The notes: generated by a model not told the origin, from the sequence alone. Shown: positions 7,897 to 21,879, counted from the first letter of the stretch. The stretch is 64,000 nt of DNA from Sulfuritalea sp. (GCF_017302275.1 NZ_JAFLDR010000005.1:1-64000); one strand, 5' to 3'. A program made the numbers and translations.

Positions 7897-9441
7897 ATGC
7901 AGCGCACGGTACGCAGTTACGTCGATCACCAAGCGGATGTTCGCCCGGCCAAGACGTATTTGATTGCTCCCGAAACGGGAATGACCATGAGCTTTGGCGA
8001 GTTGCAACGCGACTCGCGTCGGCTCGCCCGCGTCTTGCGCGATCGAGGTGCCGCGCAGGGGGACAAGATCGCCATGCTGATGCCCAATGGCTACCAGACC
8101 TGCCGGCTATTCATCGGCATCATGTATGGTGGTTTTTGCGTGACCCCAATCAATTTGCTAGCACAGCCCTCGCAACTCGCTTATGTCATCGAGCATTGTG
8201 ACACCCGTATTATTTTTGTTTCGCCTGATCAGGTCGAGCGGCTGAATCTCGCCCTGACTCAAGTACATCGGGAAGTTGAAGTGATAGTCGTCCATCCCGA
8301 CTGCACAGAATTCATCGAAGAACTGCGTGAGGGCAGTACGATCGACGAAAGTCGGTATGAAGTCGCCGAAATTGATGATGCCTTGATGATGTACACCTCG
8401 GGCACCACCGGCACCCCAAAGGGTGTGTTGCTCAGCAACCGTTCTGTCATCGCCGGTGGAGAGTACGTGTCCTCTGCGCATCAGTTGGGGGAGGATGATA
8501 AGGTGATGGCCGTCCTACCGCTGTATCACATCAACGCACAGATCGTTACTGCCACGGCGCCGCTGGTCCATGGTGGAAGCCTAGTTCTGCCGCAGCGCTT
8601 CAGTGCGGGCAGCTTCTGGGAAACGGTGGTCAAGCATGGTTGCACCTGGATCAACGTGGTACCGACCATCATTGCCTACCTAATCAACGGTTCATCTCCA
8701 AAAGAAAAGGGGCTGGATATTTCCCGGGTCAAGTTTTGCCGTTCCGCATCGGCACCGCTGGCACCCAGCCATCATCGCGCCTTCGAAGACAAGTTCGGCA
8801 TCGGAATCATCGAAACCATGGGGCTGACGGAAACCGCAGCGCCCTGCTTCACCAATCCGCTTGACCCGGCGCGGCGCAAGATCGGCAGCCCGGGACAGGC
8901 TTTCGGCAACGAAGCCAAAGTAGTCGATGACCAGGGAAAAACGCAGCCACCGGGCCAGACCGGCGAGATCATGGTGCGTGGCCCCAACGTCATGAATGGC
9001 TACTACAAGAACCCCACTGAGACTGCCAAGTCGCTGACCGCGGACGGCTGGCTGCATACCGGCGATCTCGGCCATCTCGACGAGGACGGCTTCGTCTTCG
9101 TCACCGGCCGCCTCAAGGAACTGATCATCAAGGGCGGGGAGAATATCGCCCCGCGCGAGATCGACGAGGCCCTGCTCAAGCATCCGGCCCTGCTCGAAGC
9201 CGCCGCCGTAGGCATTCCCGATGACAACTACGGCCAGGAGATCATGGCCTGCGTGGTACTCAAGCCGGACCATTCGTGCACGGAAGAGGAACTGCGGAAA
9301 TACTGCGTGGGTGCGCTGGGCAGTTACAAGACGCCAAGGAAATTTCACTTCGTGCAGGAATTGCCGAAGGGACCTTCGGGCAAGGTGCAAAGGCTCAAAC
9401 TGCTTGACCTGGTCGGTCCGCCAACGCAATCCACTGTGTAG
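7897..9441 (+). CDS. sauT: AMP-forming acyl-CoA ligase, SauT-like (sulfoacetate-CoA ligase)
   Basis: The 514-residue ANL-superfamily enzyme has the phosphate-binding loop YTSGTTGTPKG (about residue 166), GLTETAAP, the hinge GWLHTGDLG and the C-terminal lysine in PKGPSGKVQ. In the proposed pathway it activates sulfoacetate to sulfoacetyl-CoA for the upstream dehydrogenase. It starts 33 bases after sauS with GAGAAAAAGAGG ahead of the ATG and shares its operon. Sequence alone does not fix the acid; other short carboxylates are possible. The substrate-binding residues would need comparison with characterised SauT. Confidence 0.68.
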   Translation: MQRTVRSYVDHQADVRPAKTYLIAPETGMTMSFGELQRDSRRLARVLRDRGAAQGDKIAMLMPNGYQTCRLFIGIMYGGFCVTPINLLAQPSQLAYVIEHCDTRIIFVSPDQVERLNLALTQVHREVEVIVVHPDCTEFIEELREGSTIDESRYEVAEIDDALMMYTSGTTGTPKGVLLSNRSVIAGGEYVSSAHQLGEDDKVMAVLPLYHINAQIVTATAPLVHGGSLVLPQRFSAGSFWETVVKHGCTWINVVPTIIAYLINGSSPKEKGLDISRVKFCRSASAPLAPSHHRAFEDKFGIGIIETMGLTETAAPCFTNPLDPARRKIGSPGQAFGNEAKVVDDQGKTQPPGQTGEIMVRGPNVMNGYYKNPTETAKSLTADGWLHTGDLGHLDEDGFVFVTGRLKELIIKGGENIAPREIDEALLKHPALLEAAAVGIPDDNYGQEIMACVVLKPDHSCTEEELRKYCVGALGSYKTPRKFHFVQELPKGPSGKVQRLKLLDLVGPPTQSTV

Positions 9442-9529
9442 CACCGAGCTTCAGGCAGCATCTCGGAGCGCCGCCGGCGTTCCTGAACAAACAGGTCGCA
9501 AGCAGACCACATACAGGAGGAATACCCGC

Positions 9530-10498
9530 ATGAAGACCCTTTCCAGCTTTGCAAAAAAAGCTCTCATTGGTGCCGTAATTGCAAGCGGCTTGGCCGGCGC
9601 AGTTCAGGCCCAGGAAAAGTATCCGTCGCGTCCGATCGAGATCGTCGTGTCCTTCGGTCCCGGCGGCGGCGCAGATGCCATGGGCCGCAAGCTTTCCCAA
9701 CTGCTCGAACCGGTGCTCAAGGTACCGCTACCTGTGTCCAATATTTCTGGCGCCTCCGGCAATGCCGGCCTGACCAAATTGGTGACTAATCCGGCCGACG
9801 GCTACACGGTCGCCACCCTGATCGCGTTGAGCGTTTCCTCCTGGGCGGCTGGACTGGGAACTGCAAAACCCGATGACTTTACGATAGTTGCCATTACCCA
9901 AAATTCGCCGTCGATGCTGTTCGTGCCGATGGACAGCCCGTTCAAGACCTTCAAGGACCTGCTCAATCACGCCAAGGCCAACCCAGGGGCGGTTAAGGTG
10001 GCTACGTCCGGCTACGGCACCCAGGACGACATTACCCTGATGTACTTCAACTCCCAGGGTTACAAGTTGACCAATGTTCCTTTCGCCAAGCCTGCAGAAC
10101 GCTATGCATCGCCGCTGGGCAAGCACACCGATGCCATCTACGAGGAACCCGGCGACGTCGCCCAGTTCCTCACCGGCAAACAGTTGCGGCCGCTCGTGGT
10201 GTTCGACGATGAGCGCCACGCGTCCTTCCCCGATGTTCCGAACTCGAAGGAACTGGGCTTCAGCATCAGCGATCTGCCTAATTTCCGCACTGTCGCGGTA
10301 CCGTCGAAAACGCCGAAGGACCGCGTCGATATTCTGGCGGCGGCGATTAATAAGGTCATGGAGACTCCCGAGTGGAAAAAGTTCTGCGCCGAGACCTATT
10401 CCTGCGTCACCAAGAGATACGCCCCGGCCGAGGCGGGTGCCTATGTCAAGGAGTTCTATGTCGCTACTCAGAACCATCTGAAAGCCATGAAGAAGTAA
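9530..10498 (+). CDS. Tripartite tricarboxylate transporter, periplasmic binding protein (TctC type)
   Basis: The 322-residue protein has an Ala-rich signal peptide cleaved near AVQA-QEKYPS, then the Bug/TctC fold start YPSRPIEIVVSFGPGGGAD. The ATG at 9530 is chosen because AGGAGGAAT precedes it and it gives a proper signal peptide; the frame upstream overlaps the ligase end. It would capture the organic anion, here proposed to be sulfoacetate, and deliver it to the TctA/TctB permease encoded next. In Cupriavidus sauRSTU the importer is an MFS protein instead. Confidence 0.9.
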   Translation: MKTLSSFAKKALIGAVIASGLAGAVQAQEKYPSRPIEIVVSFGPGGGADAMGRKLSQLLEPVLKVPLPVSNISGASGNAGLTKLVTNPADGYTVATLIALSVSSWAAGLGTAKPDDFTIVAITQNSPSMLFVPMDSPFKTFKDLLNHAKANPGAVKVATSGYGTQDDITLMYFNSQGYKLTNVPFAKPAERYASPLGKHTDAIYEEPGDVAQFLTGKQLRPLVVFDDERHASFPDVPNSKELGFSISDLPNFRTVAVPSKTPKDRVDILAAAINKVMETPEWKKFCAETYSCVTKRYAPAEAGAYVKEFYVATQNHLKAMKK

Positions 10499-10522
10499 CC
10501 CTCTACTTAGGAGGAAACCGAA

Positions 10523-11098
10523 ATGACCTATCACCGCGAACATCTGATCCATGCCATCTTCGCCTTGCTGGTTGCCTTGGCCGCCCTAGTCTTCAGCCAC
10601 TCCGTCGTCGACGACCCGCAGATGGTGCAGAGCATGGCGCGCGGCCTGGCCTCGCCATTGACGTGGCCGAAGCTGATGCTGGCCGGCGTTTCGCTGTGCG
10701 CGTTGGGCTGGGCCATCGAGGAGGGCTGGAAGGCCTACAATGTCCTGCCGCCAGAGCTGAGCAAGGAAGAAGAGGCTCTCGAATTCGGCGACGTCGGTTT
10801 CGAGAAGGACGGCGATGACATTCCACTACTGCCGATAATCCTCGGCCTCTCGCTGGCGATGGCCTATGCCTTCGTGATTCCCTGGGCGGGCTTCACTGCA
10901 GCGACGGTGGTGTTTCTGCTGCTGTGGCTCGTGGTCGGCGGCATCCGCAAACCCCTGCAGCTCTTTTCGGTAACACTGATCGGCACCGTGGTCCTGCTCT
11001 ACGTCTTCGTCAAGCTGGCTTTGATGCCGCTCGACCGTGGCCAGGGCGCTTTTGGCGAATTCACCATCGCGCTGTTTCGTCTGCTCGGCATTTACTAG
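10523..11098 (+). CDS. Tripartite tricarboxylate transporter small membrane subunit (TctB type)
   Basis: The 191-residue protein has about four hydrophobic segments. An acidic, probably cytosolic loop (ELSKEEEALEFGDVGFEKDG, about residues 77-96) separates the first two from the last two. It is somewhat longer than usual TctB proteins because of this loop. AGGAGGAAA precedes the ATG. It forms the small permease subunit with the TctA protein 11 bases downstream. Confidence 0.87.
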   Translation: MTYHREHLIHAIFALLVALAALVFSHSVVDDPQMVQSMARGLASPLTWPKLMLAGVSLCALGWAIEEGWKAYNVLPPELSKEEEALEFGDVGFEKDGDDIPLLPIILGLSLAMAYAFVIPWAGFTAATVVFLLLWLVVGGIRKPLQLFSVTLIGTVVLLYVFVKLALMPLDRGQGAFGEFTIALFRLLGIY

Positions 11099-11109
11099 GA
11101 GTCTTAGCC

Positions 11110-12618
11110 ATGGAAGCATTTTCCCTACTGTTCACCGGGCTGGCGACGGTGCTGCAGCCGAGCCACTTCATGATGATCGTGATCGGGCTGGCGGTGGGCG
11201 TAATCGCCGGCGCGCTGCCAGGGATCTCCTTCGTCAACGCCATGGCCATGGCGCTGCCTTTCACCTACATGATGTCGCCGCTGGACTCGATGTCCTTCCT
11301 TGGCGGTATATATGTCGGCGGTGTGTTCGGCGGATCGATCTCGGCCATCCTGATTAACATCCCCGGCACACCCGCCTCCCTGCCGGCCTGTTGGGACGGT
11401 TATCCGATGACCAAGCAAGGCAAGTCGGGGCGAGCGCTGACCATAGCGATCGCCGCCTCGGCCACCGGAGGCATCTTCAGCGCTCTGATGCTGACATTCG
11501 CCGCCCCCCCCTTCGCCAAATTCGCCCTGAGGTTCGACCAGCCGGAGTTCTTTGCGGCGACCTTCCTCGGCCTGGTCAGCATCATTGCGGTTGCGAAATC
11601 GGCGCCCTGGATCAGTTTCCTGTCGCTCTTCATCGGCCTGGCAATCGGCACTATCGGCGTCGATCCCCTTTATGGCATTCCTCGCCTCACGTTCGGCGTC
11701 AACGATGCGCAAAGCGGCATCAATTTTGTCGTCGTGATGATCGGCTTGTTCGCGCTCGGCGAAGTGGTCGAAATGCTGGCCAAGTCGGAGGCGGTGGCCA
11801 AAATCCAGGGCAAGATCCGTTTCGAACGCCCCAAGTTTGTTGAAATGTGGGCGTTGCGATGGTCGGTCATGCGCGGCACGGCGATCGGCAGCGTGATAGG
11901 CATGATTCCCGGCGCCGGCGCGACGGTCGGCGCGGTCATCGCCTATGGAGTGGAAAAGCAGGCGTCGCCGCGCGGCGCTGAGTTTGGCACCGGGGTTCCG
12001 GACGGCCTGACCGCACCCGAGGCGGCGAAGAACGCCACAACCGGTGCTGCGATGATTCCGCTGCTGACGCTGGGTATTCCCGGCAGTGCGGCGACGGCGA
12101 TCATGATGGCTGCTCTGGTGCTCAAGGGGGTGACTCCCGGTCCCATGTTGTTCAGTATGCAGACCGATCTGGTCTATTCGATCTTTGCGTCCATGCTGCT
12201 CGCCAACATCCTGATGATCATTGCCGGGGTCGTGATCGCGCGCGGCTTTTCGCATTTCATGCGGGTACCGCCGGCGATCCTCAGCGGCTTCATCGTGGTG
12301 CTGAGTGTACTGGGCGCATACGGCGTGCGCAATAACATATTCGACGTCTACGTCTGCATGGTCTTCGGCGTGATCGGCTACCTGATGAAGCGCTACAACT
12401 TTCCGGCTGCGCCGCTGATCCTCGGCGTGATCCTCGGACCATTGGCGGAACGCTATTTCCTGACTTCTCTGGCCAACTACGATAACAACTTGGCGATTTT
12501 CGTGCAGCGCCCGATCAGCGGCACCATCCTCGGAATGTCGGTAGCTTTCATCATCTGGGCGACTCTGCCGAGCCTGATCAAGAAATACCGGCAGCGCAAG
12601 GCGGGTGTGGTGGCATAG
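11110..12618 (+). CDS. Tripartite tricarboxylate transporter large permease (TctA type)
   Basis: The 502-residue permease has about 12 membrane segments. It shows the duplicated TctA signatures: GALPGISFVNAMAMALP with NIPGTPAS in the first half, and GMIPGAGATVGAVIAYG with LGIPGSAATA in the second. The ATG at 11110 begins the normal TctA N-terminus; the longer frame overlapping tctB is not used. It ends the sauS-sauT-tctCBA operon. The substrate is unproven; operon context points to sulfoacetate or another short organic anion. Confidence 0.93.
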   Translation: MEAFSLLFTGLATVLQPSHFMMIVIGLAVGVIAGALPGISFVNAMAMALPFTYMMSPLDSMSFLGGIYVGGVFGGSISAILINIPGTPASLPACWDGYPMTKQGKSGRALTIAIAASATGGIFSALMLTFAAPPFAKFALRFDQPEFFAATFLGLVSIIAVAKSAPWISFLSLFIGLAIGTIGVDPLYGIPRLTFGVNDAQSGINFVVVMIGLFALGEVVEMLAKSEAVAKIQGKIRFERPKFVEMWALRWSVMRGTAIGSVIGMIPGAGATVGAVIAYGVEKQASPRGAEFGTGVPDGLTAPEAAKNATTGAAMIPLLTLGIPGSAATAIMMAALVLKGVTPGPMLFSMQTDLVYSIFASMLLANILMIIAGVVIARGFSHFMRVPPAILSGFIVVLSVLGAYGVRNNIFDVYVCMVFGVIGYLMKRYNFPAAPLILGVILGPLAERYFLTSLANYDNNLAIFVQRPISGTILGMSVAFIIWATLPSLIKKYRQRKAGVVA

Positions 12619-12957
12619 CATGACTGCCATTCAGTGGTTGGTTGCTTTCGCCGGATCAACGGTGAATCTTGACCAATTGCTCGTGCATAGGCATCGGAAT
12701 CGTCGATTAGGTGATGTAGCTGTACGACTTTTCGGGATACCGTTGGTGCTGGGTGCTGTCATGGATCCTTTAGCCAAGTTTCTATTCCTTGGCTCATTGT
12801 CTAAATATGACAATCGCCATATAACAGCCCATTCGCATATTAACTCTGGGGATGGCGATGATTTCGCTGTTCTGGCCCTTGGCTCCTGATGTGAGGAGAA
12901 ACGCATTCGTTCGGCGATACATAGGCCCTGAATCGTGACGATTTTCGAGTGTCGGCT
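12619..12957 (+). other. 339-bp intergenic region before pntA
   Basis: No convincing gene lies here. An open frame at 12605-12889 has no SD, no family resemblance and biased composition. The stretch is AT-richer than its surroundings and holds the candidate pnt promoter described separately. The remainder shows nothing recognisable. Confidence 0.6.
12797..12825 (+). promoter_or_regulatory. Candidate sigma-70 promoter for pntAB
   Basis: TTGTCT (12797-12802) and TATAAC (12820-12825) are separated by 17 bases. The predicted start near 12832 gives a leader of roughly 125 bases before pntA. Confidence 0.45.
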
Positions 12958-14556
12958 ATGCCACTCATAATAGGAATTCCCCGGGAAACCCTGGCCGGCG
13001 AGAAGCGCGTGGCCACCGTACCCGAAGTCGTCGAAAAACTCATCAAGCTGGGTTTCAAGGTCGCCGTCGAATCCGGCGCCGGAGACGCGGCGAATTGCAG
13101 TGACGACAGCTACCGCGCCGCCGGCGCCGAAATTATTGTCGGTGCCCCCGCGCTCTGGGCGACCTGCGACATCGTCTTCAAGATAGGCGTGCCGACCACC
13201 GCGGAAGTTGGCCTCCTGCGCGAAGGCGGCACCCTGATCGGCTTCATCTGGCCGGCGCAAAACCCGGAACTGATGCAGCAGCTCGCCGCGAAAAAGGCCA
13301 CCGTGCTGGCCATCGACTCGCTGCCGCGCACGCTTTCCCGCGCCCAGAAGATGGACGCATTGACTTCCCAAGCCGGCGTCGCCGGCTACCGCGCCGTGAT
13401 CGAGGCTGCCAACGCCTTCGGCCGCTTCTTCAACGGCCAGATCACCGCCGCCGGCAAGGTACCGCCGGCCAAGGTCTTCATCGCCGGCGCCGGCGTTGCG
13501 GGTCTCGCCGCGATCGGCACGGCGGCCAGCCTGGGCGCCATCGTGCGCGCCAACGATACGCGTGCCGAAGTCGCCGACCAGGTGGTGTCGCTGGGCGGCG
13601 AATTTGTCAAGGTCGATTACGAGGAAGAAGGTTCCGGCGGCGGCGGTTACGCCAAGGTCATGAGCGAGGGCTTCCAGCAGGCCCAGCGCGAGATGTACGC
13701 CAAGCAGGCGAGGGAGGTGGACATCATCATCACCACCGCGCTGATTCCCGGCAAGCCCGCGCCGCGGCTGATCACCGCCGAGATGGTGCAGAGCATGAAG
13801 CCCGGCAGCGTGATCGTCGACATGGCGGCCGAACGCGGCGGCAACTGCGAACTGACCGAGGCCGGGAAAACGGTGGTCAAGCACGGCGTGACCATCGTCG
13901 GCTACACCGACCTGGCTTCGCGCCTGGCCAAGCAGTCGTCGACGCTCTACGCCACCAACCTGTTCCGCCTGGCCGAGGAACTGTGCAAGACGAAAAGTGT
14001 AAAAGACGACGGCAGCTTCGACGTCAATATGGAGGATGAGGCCATCCGTGGCCTGACCGTGATCAAGAACGGCGAAGTCACCTGGCCGCCCCCGGCGCCC
14101 AAGGCTTCTGCTGCGCCCGCCGCCAAGCCTGCGGCGGCACCCGTGGTGCAGGCCAAGAAGGGCCACGGCCACGGCGCCGCGAGCGAACCCATGGCCGGCA
14201 ACAAGCTGGCCATCATGTTCGGCGTCGCCGCCGCGCTGTTCTGGTTTGTCGGCGCCAATGCGCCGCAAGCCTTCCTCGCCCACTTCACGGTCTTCGTCCT
14301 GGCCTGCTTCGTCGGCTACATGGTGGTGTGGAACGTGACGCCGGCCCTGCACACGCCGCTGATGAGCGTGACCAACGCCATCTCCAGCATTATCGCCATC
14401 GGCGCCCTGGTGCAGATCGCGCCGCCGCTGGCCGGCGGGGCGCCGCCTGACCAGTGGATACGCTGGCTGGCCGTCGGCGGCATTGCCCTTACCGCCGTCA
14501 ACATGTTCGGCGGTTTCGCCGTGACCCAGCGCATGCTGGACATGTTCCGCAAATAA
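12958..14556 (+). CDS. pntA: NAD(P) transhydrogenase subunit alpha (fused PntAA-PntAB form)
   Basis: The 532-residue protein couples proton movement to hydride transfer between NADH and NADP+. It begins with the alanine-dehydrogenase/PNT NAD-binding domain ([37 protein letters not shown]). An Ala/Pro-rich linker with a GHGHGA stretch follows (about residues 380-415), then a C-terminal domain of about four membrane helices. The ATG at 12958 is preferred to an in-frame GTG nine bases earlier because it gives the family N-terminus. pntB follows after 14 bases. A supply of NADPH for biosynthesis is its usual role. Confidence 0.95.
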   Translation: MPLIIGIPRETLAGEKRVATVPEVVEKLIKLGFKVAVESGAGDAANCSDDSYRAAGAEIIVGAPALWATCDIVFKIGVPTTAEVGLLREGGTLIGFIWPAQNPELMQQLAAKKATVLAIDSLPRTLSRAQKMDALTSQAGVAGYRAVIEAANAFGRFFNGQITAAGKVPPAKVFIAGAGVAGLAAIGTAASLGAIVRANDTRAEVADQVVSLGGEFVKVDYEEEGSGGGGYAKVMSEGFQQAQREMYAKQAREVDIIITTALIPGKPAPRLITAEMVQSMKPGSVIVDMAAERGGNCELTEAGKTVVKHGVTIVGYTDLASRLAKQSSTLYATNLFRLAEELCKTKSVKDDGSFDVNMEDEAIRGLTVIKNGEVTWPPPAPKASAAPAAKPAAAPVVQAKKGHGHGAASEPMAGNKLAIMFGVAAALFWFVGANAPQAFLAHFTVFVLACFVGYMVVWNVTPALHTPLMSVTNAISSIIAIGALVQIAPPLAGGAPPDQWIRWLAVGGIALTAVNMFGGFAVTQRMLDMFRK

Positions 14557-14570
14557 CCAGGAGACACGAC

Positions 14571-15983
14571 ATGTCTGGAAATCTGGCAACCGTCTCCTAC
14601 ATCGGAGCAACCATCCTCTTCATCCTCAGCCTCGGCGGGCTGTCGAATCCCGAGACCTCACGTCGCGGCAACCTGTTCGGCATGATCGGCATGACCATCG
14701 CGGTGCTGGCCACGGTGTTCGGCCCGCGCGTGACGGCGGCCGGCATCCCCTGGATCGTCGGCTCCATGGTGGTCGGCGGTGCCGTCGGCCTGTATGCGGC
14801 GAAAGTGGTCAAGATGACGCAGATGCCCGAGCTCGTCGCGCTGATGCACAGCCTGGTCGGCCTGGCCGCGTGCCTGGTCGGCTTCGCCAGCTACATCGAC
14901 ACCTCGGCGCCACTCGCCGGCGCCGAAAAGACCATCCACGAACTGGAAATCTACATCGGCATCCTGATCGGCGCGGTGACCTTCTCCGGCTCGCTGATCG
15001 CCTTCGGCAAGCTCTCGGCCAAGATCGGCGGCTCGCCCATGTTGCTGCCGGGGCGTCACTGGATGAACCTGGCGGGCCTGCTGGTGGTGATCTGGTTCGG
15101 CGGCGAGTTCATCAAAGCCCATTCGATCCCCGAGGGCATGACACCGCTGATCGTGATGACCGTGATCGCGCTGCTGTTCGGCATCCACATGGTGATGGCC
15201 ATCGGCGGCGCCGACATGCCGGTGGTGGTCTCGATGCTCAACAGCTACTCCGGCTGGGCGGCGGCGGCGACCGGTTTCATGCTGTCGAACGACCTGCTGA
15301 TCGTGGTCGGCGCGCTGGTCGGGTCAAGCGGCGCGATCCTGTCCTACATCATGTGCCGCGCCATGAACCGCAACTTCATCAGCGTCATCGCCGGCGGCTT
15401 CGGCACCGGCGGCGGCACGCCGGCGCCCAAGGGCGACGCGGCACAACCGGCCGGCGAAGTGGTGCCGATCAGCGCCCTCGAAACCGCCGAACTGCTGAAG
15501 GACGCCAAGAGCGTGATCATCGTTCCCGGCTACGGCATGGCGGTGGCCCAGGCGCAGCACACGGTGTACGAGATCACCAAGCATCTGCGCGAGAAGGGCG
15601 TCAACATCCGCTTCGGCATCCACCCGGTGGCGGGGCGCATGCCCGGCCACATGAACGTGCTGCTGGCCGAGGCCAAGGTGCCCTACGACATCGTGATGGA
15701 AATGGATGAGCTCAACGACGATTTCCCGACCACCGACGTGGCGATGGTGATCGGTGCCAACGACATCGTGAACCCGGCGGCGCAGGACGATCCGACCAGT
15801 CCCATCGCCGGCATGCCGGTGCTGGAAGTGTGGAAGGCCAAGACCTCGATCGTCATGAAGCGCTCCATGGCCTCGGGTTACGCCGGGGTCGACAACCCGC
15901 TGTTCTACAAGGAAAACAACCGCATGCTGTTCGGCGATGCGAAGAAGATGCTGGACGAGGTGCTGGTGGCGCTGAAGGTTTGA
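14571..15983 (+). CDS. pntB: NAD(P) transhydrogenase subunit beta
   Basis: The 470-residue protein has an N-terminal block of about nine membrane helices. The soluble NADP(H)-binding domain III is C-terminal, with [33 protein letters not shown] and [10 protein letters not shown]. Length and domain order are those of normal PntB. The ATG at 14571 follows CAGGAGACACGAC; the frame running back into pntA is a read-through. It forms the membrane transhydrogenase with PntA. Confidence 0.96.
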   Translation: MSGNLATVSYIGATILFILSLGGLSNPETSRRGNLFGMIGMTIAVLATVFGPRVTAAGIPWIVGSMVVGGAVGLYAAKVVKMTQMPELVALMHSLVGLAACLVGFASYIDTSAPLAGAEKTIHELEIYIGILIGAVTFSGSLIAFGKLSAKIGGSPMLLPGRHWMNLAGLLVVIWFGGEFIKAHSIPEGMTPLIVMTVIALLFGIHMVMAIGGADMPVVVSMLNSYSGWAAAATGFMLSNDLLIVVGALVGSSGAILSYIMCRAMNRNFISVIAGGFGTGGGTPAPKGDAAQPAGEVVPISALETAELLKDAKSVIIVPGYGMAVAQAQHTVYEITKHLREKGVNIRFGIHPVAGRMPGHMNVLLAEAKVPYDIVMEMDELNDDFPTTDVAMVIGANDIVNPAAQDDPTSPIAGMPVLEVWKAKTSIVMKRSMASGYAGVDNPLFYKENNRMLFGDAKKMLDEVLVALKV

Positions 15984-16062
15984 GCAATCCCAATTCAGCG
16001 CGATTGGACCGAGGTACCGCTGGTCTGTAGAGGGCTAAACGTTTCTGTTCCAGAGTCAAATA

Positions 16063-16280
16063 CCACCGGCAAAGCCGGTGGCTTGAATTGATAGCGCCTC
16101 AACGACGCCTTCAGAATCGTTAGCCGCTACGCGGCAGATAGGCTGAGCCATATTCACTCCTCGTCGCTCTTGCATAGATCACTCCGAAGACCCTTGGACT
16201 CTTGCTGAAACGCCATATCAAACCTCTACTCGACCGCCGCATAGGTCAAACCTTTTGGAGTCTCCCGGCAAAGCCGGGGG
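16063..16280. mobile_element. Probable IS200/IS605-derived miniature element (hairpin-ended)
   Basis: Two similar hairpins with AAA loops bound a 218-bp stretch. They are CCACCGGC-AAA-GCCGGTGG at 16063-16081 and CTCCCGGC-AAA-GCCGGGGG at 16262-16280, each followed by GCTT. Subterminal GC hairpins of this kind mark the ends of IS200/IS605 elements and their non-coding derivatives. No transposase frame is visible inside. The exact element ends cannot be set by eye. Confidence 0.5.
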
Positions 16281-16309
16281 CTTACCTCTCTGAGTTAGGC
16301 ACGTCAAAA

Positions 16310-16426
16310 AATGTTATCGATGCTTCAGTTGTCGAGGTTATCGGGCCGATCGATGCGGCAGCACGGAAATCGCGCCAGGGAAGGGTGTTCGTCCCCGTGG
16401 GAGATTCAACCATTGATGTTTCGTGA
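16310..16426 (+). pseudogene. Degenerate 3' remnant of a Lin0512-family gene
   Basis: Translated from 16310 this reads NVIDASVVEVIGPIDAAAR. It aligns with the C-terminal HVVATAAVEAYVPIDAAAW of the Lin0512 protein at 4933-5325. The DNA is also alike over about 45 bases (CAG-TGTCGAGG and ATCGATGCGGCAGC shared). The frame closes at 16424-16426 with an unrelated tail. The rest of the gene is missing; the hairpin-ended element lies immediately upstream, where the 5' part should be. No start codon or SD belongs to it. Confidence 0.55.
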
Positions 16427-16440
16427 GCCACGGTAACGCA

Positions 16441-17226
16441 TCAGCGGCCAATCAAACCACTTGTTGGAGAACTTGGGCAGGCCGTGTAATACTTTCTGGG
16501 CATGCGCCCGGCCAGAAACGCGTCGCGCCCCGCCTCGACCGCCTTCCTCATGGCACCGGCCATCCGCACCGGATCCTGTGCGCCGGCGATCGCGGTATTC
16601 ATCAGCACGCCGTCGCAGCCGAGTTCCATGGCGATGGCCGCATCCGAGGCGGTGCCGACGCCGGCATCGACCAGCACCGGCACTTTCGCCTGCTCGATGA
16701 TCAGCTTGAGGTTCCACGGATTGAGGATGCCCATGCCGGAGCCGATCAGCGAGGCCAGCGGCATGACCGCGACGCAGCCGATGTCCTCCAGCATGCGCGC
16801 CTGGATCGGATCGTCGGCGCAATACACCATGACCTGGAAACCATCCTTGACCAGAGTCGCGGCGGCCTTGAGGGTTTCCGGCATGTTGGGGAACAGCGTG
16901 TGCGGATCGCCCAGCACTTCGAGCTTGCACAGCGCGTGGCCGTCGAGCAGCTCGCGGCCGAGGCGCAGTGTGCGCACCGCTTCCTCGGCGCTGTAGCAGC
17001 CGGCGGTGTTGGGCAGGTAGGTGAACTTCGACGGAGGAAGCGCGTCAACCAGTGAGGGTTGTCCCGGTTCTTGTCCGATGTTGGTCCGGCGAATCGCAAC
17101 AGTGACAATATCGGCGCCGCTGGCCTCGATGGCGTGGCGCGTTTCGTCGAAATCCTTGTACTTGCCAGTGCCGACAAGCAGCCGCGATGAGTAGTTTTTT
17201 CCTGCGATGGTCAGAGTGTCCTGCAT
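16441..17226 (-). CDS. thiG: Thiazole synthase ThiG
   Basis: The 261-residue enzyme forms the thiazole phosphate ring of thiamine from deoxyxylulose phosphate, dehydroglycine and ThiS-thiocarboxylate. Visible are the N-terminal [13 protein letters not shown], the Schiff-base lysine in CKLEVLGD, the phosphate-binding [14 protein letters not shown] and the C-terminal SSPTSGLIG. It lies 20 bases downstream of thiS in a thiC-thiS-thiG operon on the minus strand. Length is typical. Confidence 0.97.
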   Translation of the reverse strand: MQDTLTIAGKNYSSRLLVGTGKYKDFDETRHAIEASGADIVTVAIRRTNIGQEPGQPSLVDALPPSKFTYLPNTAGCYSAEEAVRTLRLGRELLDGHALCKLEVLGDPHTLFPNMPETLKAAATLVKDGFQVMVYCADDPIQARMLEDIGCVAVMPLASLIGSGMGILNPWNLKLIIEQAKVPVLVDAGVGTASDAAIAMELGCDGVLMNTAIAGAQDPVRMAGAMRKAVEAGRDAFLAGRMPRKYYTACPSSPTSGLIGR

Positions 17227-17246
17227 GAATGTCTTCCTGAAAGAAA

Positions 17247-21224
<3,978 letters not shown>

Positions 21225-21240
21225 TAGTTGAGTGGTCATC

Positions 21241-21879
21241 ATGGATATCATCGCCCCACCCCGCCAGCGTCGCAAGGAGGCCCGCCCGGCCGAACTTACC
21301 GCCGCTGCCTTGGAGCTCTTTGTCGAAAAGGGCTTCGCCGGCACCCGCCTGGAAGACGTCGCGGCGCGCGCCGGGGTATCGAAGGGTACGCTGTACCTGT
21401 ACTTCGACAGCAAGGAAGCGCTGTTCAAGGCCGTGGTCCAGGAAGGCATCCTGCCGGTGCTTGAGAAAGGCGCAGGCATGGTCGATAGCTTCACCGGCAG
21501 CAGTGCCGATCTCCTGCGCGGGCTGATCCTCGAATGGTGGACGCGCATCGGCAGCACCTCGCTGGGCGGGGTGCCCAAGCTGATGATCAGCGAAGCCGGC
21601 AACTTCCCCGCGCTGGCGACCTACTACCACGACAACGTGATCACCCGCAGCCGAGAGCTGATGCGCCGCGTTTTGCAGCGGGGCATCGCCACCGGCGAGT
21701 TTCGGACGGTCGATGTCGAGACGGCGATCGACGTGATCTTCGCCCCGGTCCTGCTGCTGCTGATCTGGCGTTATTCCCTGGGCGCGTGCTGCGGCGTTGC
21801 CCACGATCCCGCGGCCTATCTGCAGACCCACCTCGACTTGACCTTGAACGGCCTGGCTGCCGAGGGTAGCGCGCCATGA
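21241..21879 (+). CDS. TetR-family repressor of the RND efflux operon
   Basis: The 212-residue protein has an N-terminal TetR helix-turn-helix (AALELFVEKGFAGTRLEDVA followed by SKGTLYLYF, residues about 20-60) and a C-terminal ligand domain. ATG at 21241 is preferred to GTG at 21232, which begins just beyond the operator. Its stop overlaps the membrane-fusion protein start by ATGA, so repressor and pump are co-transcribed. The inducer is unknown. Confidence 0.92.
   Translation: MDIIAPPRQRRKEARPAELTAAALELFVEKGFAGTRLEDVAARAGVSKGTLYLYFDSKEALFKAVVQEGILPVLEKGAGMVDSFTGSSADLLRGLILEWWTRIGSTSLGGVPKLMISEAGNFPALATYYHDNVITRSRELMRRVLQRGIATGEFRTVDVETAIDVIFAPVLLLLIWRYSLGACCGVAHDPAAYLQTHLDLTLNGLAAEGSAP

Noticed and set aside
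12605-12889. 94-codon open frame between tctA and pntA
   Set aside because: It starts inside tctA, has no SD or recognisable domain, and covers promoter-like AT-rich sequence. It looks like a chance frame.
12631-14610. 659-codon open frame antisense to pntA
   Set aside because: High GC and codon bias of pntA leave the opposite strand open. The translation is low-complexity His/Gly/Arg-rich with no family resemblance.
16063-16280. Hairpins after pntB as transcription terminators
   Set aside because: Neither stem is followed by a T-run, and the two share the AAA loop and GCTT tail. This fits element ends better.
16202-16309. Start of a possible protein with the Lin0512-like tail (frame opens at 16202)
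   Set aside because: Only the part from 16310 matches Lin0512 sequence. The earlier codons lie in the hairpin element and have no start signals, so it is treated as a remnant.
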